Both the position numbers and the translations under genes were made by a program. From Yersinia bercovieri ATCC 43970 (lineage in GTDB: Bacteria > Pseudomonadota > Gammaproteobacteria > Enterobacterales > Enterobacteriaceae), in assembly GCF_013282745.1 (NCBI RefSeq), contig NZ_CP054044.1, positions 3,348,001 to 3,412,000 of the forward strand: a stretch of 64,000 nucleotides of DNA, read 5' to 3'. Each line of letters opens with the position of its first letter. Position 1 is the stretch's first letter. The notes under the pieces are model-generated. The model was given only the letters and a program-made list of their open reading frames with translations, had not been told where the DNA came from and made no database searches. This document shows, piece by piece, positions 57,385-64,000 of this stretch.

Positions 57385-58946
57385 CAGAAAAGCTCCCTGG
57401 CATGGTGTGCGGTCGCAATCGCCCGCAGTACAGCACGGGCCTTATTGCGGGTTTCATCGGCTTCCGCCTGTGGAATTGAGTCGAGAACCACCCCCGCACC
57501 GGCTTGAACAGTGGCGATACCCTGTTCGACATAGGCCGAGCGGATCACAATGCAGGTATCCAGATCGCCATGGGCGGTAAAATAGCCCACGGCGCCGCCG
57601 TAACTGCCGCGACGTGAGCCTTCGCGCTCGGCTATCAATTGCATGGCGCGGACTTTTGGCGCACCACTTAGGGTGCCCATGTTCATGCACGCCTGATAAG
57701 CATGTAGCACATCCAAATCATGGCGCAGGGTGCCGACGACGCGGGAAACCAGATGCATCACGAATGAGTAGCGGTCAACTTTTGTTAAATCAGCGACATA
57801 ACGGCTGCCCGGTTCACAAATCCGGGCCAGATCATTGCGGGCCAAATCCACGAGCATCAAGTGTTCAGCCAGCTCTTTATGGTCAGTGCGCATCTCCAGC
57901 TCAATTCGGCTGTCTAAATCAGCATCCAATTCGCCGTTGGCCCGCCGCCCACGGGGGCGAGTACCGGCAATCGGGTAGATCTCAATTTGGCGATTGCTGG
58001 CGTCGTACTTCAGCGCGCTTTCAGGCGATGCGCCGAACAGGGCGAATTGGTTATCCTGCATAAAGAACATGTAGGGGCTGGGATTGTGCTCTTTTAGCGT
58101 TTGGTAAGCCGCCAGCGGCGAGGGGCAAGGCAGAGAGAAGCGGCGCGATGGCACCACCTGGAAAATTTCGCCTTCGCGGATCGCTTGCTGTAACTCACTG
58201 ACTACTGCGCCATACTCCTCATCTGACTGGTTACACTGTAACGCCATCTCGGGCACCGATGGGGCAGGAATAGGTTGGGCGGTTTGCTGTAGCTGGTGGC
58301 CAAGCTGCTCTAAACGACCGCTCAGGCGCTGATGTTCATCGCTATTCGGCGTGAACAGGCTGGCTTGTAACTGCGTCGAACGATGCTGATGATCCAAAAT
58401 CAGTAAGGTTTCGGCGAGATAGAAACAGAAATCGGGGCAATTTTGGTCATGGCGTAGTGGCGGTAAATTTTCAAAACCCGCTACCAAATCGTAGGCGAAC
58501 AGGCCGCCGATAAACATCGCTTCCCGCTCAGCTACTGGCGTCTCAACCAGTTGCAGCAGCAGACGCAATGCATCAAAAACCGATAATGACTGTAAGCGCG
58601 AGTCTTCATCCTGCACCTCATCAATTAGCGGGAAAGTTAATTCGCGGCCATTCGGGCGCAGTTGAATCTCAACCTGTGGCGGTAGTGCCGTGTCCAGCAA
58701 CGGTAATAAAGAGGCACCATTAGGTGTCAGCGCTTCGATGGTGACGGTTTGTGCCAGTGCGGTGATACGCAGCGCACTGTCAATAATCAGCAGGCTTTTC
58801 AGGTTCTGTTTACTGGTGACTTCCGCTGACTCAAGTAACAAGGTGGCTGGACGAGCGCCGCATAACTGGTGAAACAGCGCGGTGGGATCATCGCGGTAAC
58901 AGGCCGTGGCGGTCAGTAACTGTAGAGTGGGGCGCGAAGTCTGCAT
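57384..58946 (-). CDS. trpE: Anthranilate synthase component I
   Basis: A 520-residue enzyme that converts chorismate and ammonia to anthranilate. The tryptophan feedback site begins with [18 protein letters not shown] near residue 37-54 (the LLES motif). The chorismate-binding C-terminal half has [43 protein letters not shown] and [12 protein letters not shown]. Adjacent ATGs at 58949 and 58946; the latter matches the E. coli length of 520. First structural gene after the attenuator. Confidence 0.98.
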   Translation of the reverse strand: MQTSRPTLQLLTATACYRDDPTALFHQLCGARPATLLLESAEVTSKQNLKSLLIIDSALRITALAQTVTIEALTPNGASLLPLLDTALPPQVEIQLRPNGRELTFPLIDEVQDEDSRLQSLSVFDALRLLLQLVETPVAEREAMFIGGLFAYDLVAGFENLPPLRHDQNCPDFCFYLAETLLILDHQHRSTQLQASLFTPNSDEHQRLSGRLEQLGHQLQQTAQPIPAPSVPEMALQCNQSDEEYGAVVSELQQAIREGEIFQVVPSRRFSLPCPSPLAAYQTLKEHNPSPYMFFMQDNQFALFGASPESALKYDASNRQIEIYPIAGTRPRGRRANGELDADLDSRIELEMRTDHKELAEHLMLVDLARNDLARICEPGSRYVADLTKVDRYSFVMHLVSRVVGTLRHDLDVLHAYQACMNMGTLSGAPKVRAMQLIAEREGSRRGSYGGAVGYFTAHGDLDTCIVIRSAYVEQGIATVQAGAGVVLDSIPQAEADETRNKARAVLRAIATAHHARELF

Positions 58947-59003
58947 CATTTTATTGGTCTCGAAAAGTGATCCTGAAAAAGCGGTTACGCCGAAATCTGT
59001 CCA

Positions 59004-59028
59004 TAAAAAAACCCGCTATTAGCGGGCT
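59004..59028 (-). terminator. trp attenuator
   Basis: Read leftward, AGCCCGCT-AAT-AGCGGGTT is a stem followed by TTTTTT, placed between trpL and trpE. This is the intrinsic terminator that forms when the leader peptide is translated without stalling at the Trp codons. Confidence 0.93.
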
Positions 59029-59065
59029 GAAGCAATCTGCACTGTCTGATGACTGGTATGCGCGA

Positions 59066-59128
59066 TTACACCGCCCGAGAGAGGGAGATGTGCCACCAAC
59101 GCAGTAGGGAGATCAGAGTGGTTTTCAT
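59066..59128 (-). CDS. trpL: trp operon leader peptide
   Basis: A 20-codon ORF starting MKTTLISLLRWWHISLSRAV, with two adjacent Trp codons (TGG TGG) at positions 11-12. AGGATAAGC precedes the ATG. Ribosome stalling at the Trp pair under tryptophan shortage favours the antiterminator, allowing transcription into trpE. The sequence differs from the E. coli 14-residue leader but the logic is the same. Confidence 0.93.
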   Translation of the reverse strand: MKTTLISLLRWWHISLSRAV

Positions 59129-59205
59129 TGCTTATCCTATGATTACATTCAGTTTAATGGTGCTGCTCACTATCTTGGACATCAACTAAATGCCTCGTGA
59201 ACTTG

Positions 59206-59240
59206 TGTACTAGTTAACTGGTTCGCGAGATGAATGTCAA
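59206..59240 (-). promoter_or_regulatory. trp promoter and Trp-repressor operator
   Basis: Read leftward: -35 TTGACA (59235-59240), 17-base spacer, -10 TTAACT (59212-59217). The operator CGAACCAGTTAACTAGTACA overlaps the -10 and matches the TrpR palindrome with central CTAGTTAACTAG-like symmetry (one arm has CCAG). TrpR with tryptophan should block this promoter. Confidence 0.9.
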
Positions 59241-59390
59241 CCCCTGAATGACGGTTTTTTTATCATGCTCTGAATGGCGGAGTTTTGGCGTTGAGCGCAC
59301 TGACAGTGTCAATGGCGCTGTAAGATTGATTAACCTAACTCTCTTATTCGCGGGTATGATAGTCAGCCACGCTTTTTCTGGACTTTTGTT

Positions 59391-60320
59391 TTGACTGATA
59401 ACTCCACCTTATCTGATACGGCTGCGGCCTCAACGGCCTTTAGGCTCTATGATCTCCATAGCCATACCACGGCGTCTGATGGCTCACTCACCCCTGCGGC
59501 GTTGGTGATAAGAGCCGCGCAGATGCGTGTTAGTGTGTTGGCGATCACCGATCACGACACCACAGCGGGATTGGCGGAAGCAGCCGCGACTATTGCGCAG
59601 GAAAAACTGGCATTACAGCTAATTTCTGGCGTAGAGATCTCCACTTTATGGGAAAACCACGAGATCCATATTGTGGGGCTAGGTATTGATGTTAACCATG
59701 CCAGCATCTGTAAACTGTTGCGCGAACAGTCTGATCACCGCTATGTGCGGGCGCAGGAGATCAGTGCCCGTCTGGCAAAAGCGCGCATCCCTGGTGCCTG
59801 GGAAGGGGCTAATCGATTGGCGCAGGGCGGTCAGGTCACCCGGGGGCATTTTGCCCGCTATCTGGTGGAGCTGGGGCTGGCGAGTAATGTCGGGCAGGTG
59901 TTTAAAAAGTACTTAGCCAAGGGCAAGACCGGTTATGTTCCCGCACAATGGTGTACAATAGAGCAAGCCATTGATGCCATTGTGCAATCTGGCGGGCAAG
60001 CTGTATTGGCGCACCCCGGTCGCTATGATTTAACCGCTAAGTGGCTAAAGCGCTTGTTAGCGCACTTTGCGGAACATGGTGGTGACGCCATGGAAGTTGC
60101 CCAGTGCCAGCAAGCTCCCCACGAAAGGGCGCAACTGGCACAATATGCCCGCGACTATAATTTACTTGCATCCCAGGGGTCTGATTTCCATCAACCATGT
60201 TCCTGGATTGAGTTGGGCCGCAAATTGTGGCTGCCCGCTGGGGTGGAACCGGTATGGCGTGATTGGCCTGTAGAGCCAGCCAATGCCGATCGTAGTTTGA
60301 ATGATGAGGTAGAGTCATGA
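59391..60320 (+). CDS. rnm: PHP-domain 5'-exonuclease / nucleoside 3',5'-bisphosphate phosphatase (RNase AM)
   Basis: A 309-residue metal-dependent phosphoesterase, known as YciV, TrpH or RNase AM in E. coli, which trims 5' ends of rRNA and hydrolyses nucleotide bisphosphates. PHP motifs are DLHSHTTASDG near residue 21, ITDHDTTAG near 53, GVEISTLWENHEIHIVG near 80-95, LAHPGRY near 206, and QGSDFHQP near 263. The TTG start has GGA about ten bases upstream. Divergent from trp, as in E. coli. Overlaps yciO by ATGA. Confidence 0.95.
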   Translation: MTDNSTLSDTAAASTAFRLYDLHSHTTASDGSLTPAALVIRAAQMRVSVLAITDHDTTAGLAEAAATIAQEKLALQLISGVEISTLWENHEIHIVGLGIDVNHASICKLLREQSDHRYVRAQEISARLAKARIPGAWEGANRLAQGGQVTRGHFARYLVELGLASNVGQVFKKYLAKGKTGYVPAQWCTIEQAIDAIVQSGGQAVLAHPGRYDLTAKWLKRLLAHFAEHGGDAMEVAQCQQAPHERAQLAQYARDYNLLASQGSDFHQPCSWIELGRKLWLPAGVEPVWRDWPVEPANADRSLNDEVES

Positions 60321-60937
60321 GTCAATTTTTTTATATTCACCCGGAAAATCCGCAACCGCGCTTAATCAACCAGAGTGTTGATGTTCTGCGCAAAGGCGGT
60401 GTGGTGGTTTATCCAACAGATTCGGGTTACGCCCTTGGTTGCCGTTTAGAGGATAAGACGGCAATGGAACGTATCTGCCGTATTCGTCAGTTGGATGGCA
60501 ATCATAACTTCACACTGGTGTGCCGTGATCTATCTGAGCTATCGACTTACGCGTATGTCGATAACTCGGCATTTCGACTGATCAAAAACAATACGCCCGG
60601 TAACTACACCTTTATTTTAAAAGCGACAAAAGAGGTGCCTCGGCGTTTGATGAATGATAAACGTAAAACCATTGGTTTGCGTGTGCCCTCTAACCCGATA
60701 GCGCTGGCTTTGCTGGATGTCTTGGGTGAGCCGTTGATGTCGACCACCTTGATGCTGCCAGGCAATGACTTTGCCGAATCTGATCCGGAAGAGATTAAAG
60801 AGCATCTGGGCAAACAAGTGGATTTAATCATCCACGGCGGCTCACTGGGCCAGCAACCGACCACGGTAATTGATCTCACTGACTCTTCTGTGGCGGTTAT
60901 CCGTGAAGGCGCGGGTGACACCACACCATTCCGCTAA
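60317..60937 (+). CDS. yciO: YciO, Sua5/YrdC/YciO-family protein
   Basis: A 206-residue protein of the threonylcarbamoyladenylate synthase superfamily. YciO differs from TsaC and is thought not to be the essential enzyme, though a related activity has been proposed. Family features are VVVYPTDSGYALGCRLEDK near residue 32, NNTPGNYTFILKA, and TIGLRVPSNPIALALLD with the conserved SNP-type segment. The start overlaps the rnm stop by four bases, so translation is probably coupled. Confidence 0.95.
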   Translation: MSQFFYIHPENPQPRLINQSVDVLRKGGVVVYPTDSGYALGCRLEDKTAMERICRIRQLDGNHNFTLVCRDLSELSTYAYVDNSAFRLIKNNTPGNYTFILKATKEVPRRLMNDKRKTIGLRVPSNPIALALLDVLGEPLMSTTLMLPGNDFAESDPEEIKEHLGKQVDLIIHGGSLGQQPTTVIDLTDSSVAVIREGAGDTTPFR

Positions 60938-62181
60938 CACGCACAGCTGTTGGTTGTGACTACGTTGGTTAAAATTAGCCGTTGTTGGATAGGATTGGGT
61001 TGTTGAACAAACATGCTGCCGTGTGAGGCAGGGTGATTTCAACGTGTCGTATCCAACCGGCTTTTGCTGCGGCCTATTTTCTCCTCGTGGCACTGATGTT
61101 CCCATCTACTTTTTGATCCTTTGATTGCGCGATACTCCCCCGCTTAACCATCACCCAGAAATGCCAACCCACTCGATATTGCTTAATAAATCACACATTT
61201 TGTATTTTCATGCATTGCAGTTATTCCGGCAGTGGCTTGGTTATATTAAAAACCTTCTATTTTACATTAACAATTTTCTGTTTTTATGGTGTGAAAAAAA
61301 ACGACCATTTCAGTGTATCTAATTGAAATATATGTAGTAATTACGGTTTGATGGCTGTGCTGCTGGTTTTGATTTTTATGAAATAGCCATAATTCAGCAA
61401 TTTAAATAAACTATTAAAATGTAAAACTAATTTCACATCGATAATTATCTATATATTCTATTGCTTAGCCACTTACTTTTAATAAATTATCTTTTTAAGA
61501 CAGATCCAATGAGATTTTAATTGTAAATATAATAAAGATACTTTCAATTTCATTAGACGATCTTTTATTCTAGGAATTAATCCAACTAACAGAATAAAGT
61601 TTCACAATAGATCGTAAATCCAACGGTTGCAGAGTAAAATACCGTTTTAATGTAAATTAAGACTATAAAAACCAATAATTATGTTTTTTATGTATACTCG
61701 ACGTGTTTTTTAAGTCGATGGGATAAAAAAGGTATTAAAAAGAAATAATCTCATATGAAATAAAAGCTTCTCTTAAGAAGTTTATTTACATTTCTTTTCA
61801 GAACAGTATTTAAGCCGCTATCCGGTGCTGCTGTTAAATATTTATTCTTAATGGTCTGATTGGGCTGCTGTAAAATTATTCTTATTCCTGGATTATATCT
61901 AAATTGAGAATATTCTTGCTTATTCTTAATTACTTATCTATTGATTTATATGGATAATGTGATATTTCCACGTGAGGTGTAGGATGCGTCCTACTGATTT
62001 CGTTACTTACTCCTATATATCTGATTGACTGTGAGAGTTTATTATCGATACCAATGAATTATTATAAGTCTTAATCCACCCACCAGTGAAAGTTAGTCAG
62101 ATTAATTATGCATGCATTAATTAAGAAAAATGCTGCTCGCTAACCACAACCCATAATTATACAGAGAAAGTCGAGAGTTCT
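60938..62181. other. Gene-free AT-rich region, 1.24 kb
   Basis: The first 120 bp hold a large palindromic element. The rest is strongly AT-rich with no frame I can support. GTAGGATGCGTCCTAC at 61980-61995 is a small perfect palindrome. The final part should carry the promoter of the autotransporter and looks like typical H-NS-bound DNA. Confidence 0.6.
60977..61062 (+). repeat. Nested palindromic element after yciO
   Basis: Nested pairs AGCCG/CGGCT, GTTGGATA/TATCCAAC, GTTGAA/TTCAAC and CTGCC/GGCAG centre on the loop GTGTGA near 61021-61026. Four T follow the last arm. It could end yciO transcription, but its size suggests a mobile palindromic element. Confidence 0.6.
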
Positions 62182-64000
62182 ATGAATCAAGTATTTAAAG
62201 TCATTTGGAATAGTGCCTTAGGTCGCTATGATGTTGCATCAGAGTTTTCCAAGTCGGGTAAAAAAACTAAGTCATTCTGTTCAGGAACTGTCGGCCTAAC
62301 TTCCTCTGTAGCGGCACCTGCGCGTTTAAGCCAAATTGCGATGACGTTGATATTGACGTTAGGTGCCGGCTCAGCATTTGCTGCCGATATAGATGTGCCT
62401 GTTTTTACGCCTGAAGTTGACTTTACACAGACCTTTACTGGCACAGGTAATACCTTAGCGGGGAGCTTTAGCAATATTGCCCGTGGTGATGCTGGTTTTA
62501 AAAACAGCAAATTAGGCGATATTCCAGCAGGTAATTTCCTTTATGGTGCAGAGAATCTGATTAGTAAGAACATTTTCAACCTAGGTGATACGGTTACCGA
62601 AACCTTCCTTGATCCCAAAGGCACTGGCGCATTAATCACTATTAATGTGTATAGCAGCAATGGCATGTCAATTAAGCCGTTGTCCGAGTTTGTGGTGCCA
62701 ATATCCTATGCGGTCGGCGAAAATGGTCAGTATGTTAATCGTAACTTATTCCATCTAGAAGATGGAAGTGACCTGAATGTTAATGTAGGCAGTACTGCCG
62801 CAGGTTGGGTCAATAATAGCGATAACTATTTTAGTGCCATTCTTAAAGGTGGCTTGAAAAGTGAGCCAGCGGTAACAACATCCTCGGCATTTTATGTCGA
62901 ATCAAACAGTGTTTCCGCTCAGGATACCGTCTTAAATTATAACGCCAAGACCGTGGTGAATCTGGGTAATAACAGCAATAACATTCGTGATAGCAGCACC
63001 TCAGTGGCTAATGCTGTACTTGATGACTTTACCGGTAGCTTCACCAGCCCCTATTTAGGTGCGCAGAATGTTCAAAATTTTGCAGATTTCCAACAATATA
63101 ATAATGATTTGATCGCTGGTATAAAGAGTGGTGCGATTGTTCTGGACAGTAAGGGCTATCAAGCTGAGTTGTCACGGGCATACATCACTAACGGCTCCAA
63201 TACTTCACCCAAAGTCACCCCTATTTATATTGATATGGGTATTGGCCCCAATGATGCCGTCAACCACATTGTTGACTCTAGTCGGGTCGCCTTTATTCAT
63301 GGTGATGGACAAAATGCCATTGTGAATATTGGCACTGATGCCAACATTCAGGCTTTCAACACTGACATTTCAGTGGTTCGTTTGAATGATGGTGCAACCC
63401 TGAATAATGCCGGCACCTTAGGTTCAGTCGCCGCCAGTGTGCGGGGAACGAATATTATCTTTGCCACGGACAGTCATGTCATTAATGAAGCGACCGGTGT
63501 GCTGGATGCAGGGACTAACCCTGAAATGTTGGATTTCAAATCCACACCGACCGCCGTATTACCTCTGTATATCGCCAGCGGCAGCCATACCGCGATTTTG
63601 GCAAATGGCAGTTCGTCAGTGATTAACAACGGTATTATTAATACCGCTTCACGTGGGGCGAGTTCTTATACCCGCGCGGCCATCATTGATGGCAACTCTA
63701 TTTTCGTCAATAACGGCGCAATTAATATTGCAGCCAGTGTCGATTTGTCGCCTCCTGCCGGATATGTCAACGAAGGGGTCAGTGTTCAGAAAGGTTCTAC
63801 CTTTGAAAACAATGGCACAGTCTATGTCGGCCGCCAGGCCCAACGCACACTAACAGATGTGGTCACCGACCTGGCAATTAAGACCCAATCTTATGCCGTC
63901 AAATTAGTGCAAGACACAGTAAATTTGACCAATATTGCCACCTTTACCAATAGTACGACCGGCAAAATTGTGATTGGTAGCAAAACTGAAAACTCTATCG
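62182..64000 (+). CDS. Large autotransporter/adhesin, N-terminal part (cut by window edge)
   Basis: An uninterrupted frame of 606 codons runs off the right edge. The N terminus MNQVFKVIWNSALGRYDVAS is the extended signal peptide region (ESPR) of large type V autotransporters and two-partner exoproteins. A hydrophobic core and AFA cleavage site follow (residues 54-67). The mature part is rich in Asn, Gly, Ser and Thr, almost Cys-free, with repeated NNG turns (TLNNAGTLG, VINNGIINTAS, FVNNGAINI, FENNGTVYVG) as in a beta-helix passenger. The translocator domain is outside the window, so the exact class is open. Confidence 0.9.
   Translation, partial: MNQVFKVIWNSALGRYDVASEFSKSGKKTKSFCSGTVGLTSSVAAPARLSQIAMTLILTLGAGSAFAADIDVPVFTPEVDFTQTFTGTGNTLAGSFSNIARGDAGFKNSKLGDIPAGNFLYGAENLISKNIFNLGDTVTETFLDPKGTGALITINVYSSNGMSIKPLSEFVVPISYAVGENGQYVNRNLFHLEDGSDLNVNVGSTAAGWVNNSDNYFSAILKGGLKSEPAVTTSSAFYVESNSVSAQDTVLNYNAKTVVNLGNNSNNIRDSSTSVANAVLDDFTGSFTSPYLGAQNVQNFADFQQYNNDLIAGIKSGAIVLDSKGYQAELSRAYITNGSNTSPKVTPIYIDMGIGPNDAVNHIVDSSRVAFIHGDGQNAIVNIGTDANIQAFNTDISVVRLNDGATLNNAGTLGSVAASVRGTNIIFATDSHVINEATGVLDAGTNPEMLDFKSTPTAVLPLYIASGSHTAILANGSSSVINNGIINTASRGASSYTRAAIIDGNSIFVNNGAINIAASVDLSPPAGYVNEGVSVQKGSTFENNGTVYVGRQAQRTLTDVVTDLAIKTQSYAVKLVQDTVNLTNIATFTNSTTGKIVIGSKTENSI

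Overview
The window looks like chromosomal DNA of a Yersinia species, probably of the Y. enterocolitica group. This rests on H-NS ending DDFLL, unfused trpG and trpD, ERIC-type and other short palindromic repeats, and two stretches of enterobacterial gene order joined together. Positions 1-17.5 kb follow the E. coli 39-40 min region (yeaH-yeaG-mipA-yeaD-gapA-msrB-yeaC-pncA-ansA-sppA-ydjA-selD-topB-ynjH-nudG-xthA). Positions 19-61 kb follow the E. coli 27-28 min region (tyrTV-purU-ychJ-rssAB-hns-tdk-adhE-ychE-oppABCDF-yciU-cls-yciY-yciI-tonB-yciABC-ompW-trp-rnm-yciO). The species assignment is an inference; no search was run.

The join, 17.5-20.1 kb, is AT-rich and holds an orphan LysR regulator. 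It is followed by a tandem repeat array grown from the 3' end of a tRNA-Tyr gene and by two identical tRNA-Tyr(GTA) genes behind a classic stringent tRNA promoter. Genes not found at these places in E. coli are: a UDP-glucose dehydrogenase where galU would be, a c-di-GMP phosphodiesterase-type EAL gene plus two small genes in place of kch, a SulP anion transporter between yciB and yciC, a BON-domain lipoprotein in place of yciEFG, and the start of a large autotransporter at the right edge after 1.2 kb of AT-rich DNA.

Main functional groups: central metabolism (gapA, yeaD, adhE), NAD and asparagine turnover (pncA, ansA), selenium and DNA maintenance (selD, topB, xthA, nudG), the complete oligopeptide ABC importer (oppABCDF) preceded by a broken oppA copy, general stress control (rssB, yeaGH), the nucleoid protein H-NS, TonB energy transduction, cardiolipin synthesis, and the full tryptophan operon trpLEGDCBA with promoter, operator, Trp-Trp leader peptide and attenuator all visible.

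The least explained signals are: a 23-codon ORF behind two perfect CRP-type sites; a 17-bp perfect inverted repeat ending at the ompW ribosome-binding site; three evenly spaced ATTGATCAAT-type palindromes before the EAL gene; a 21-codon ORF whose ends form an inverted repeat; tandem 122-bp ERIC-like units; and a pair of unequal mobile-looking palindromic elements, each at the end of a convergent gene pair. I saw no CRISPR array, prophage, transposase gene or secretion-system cluster.
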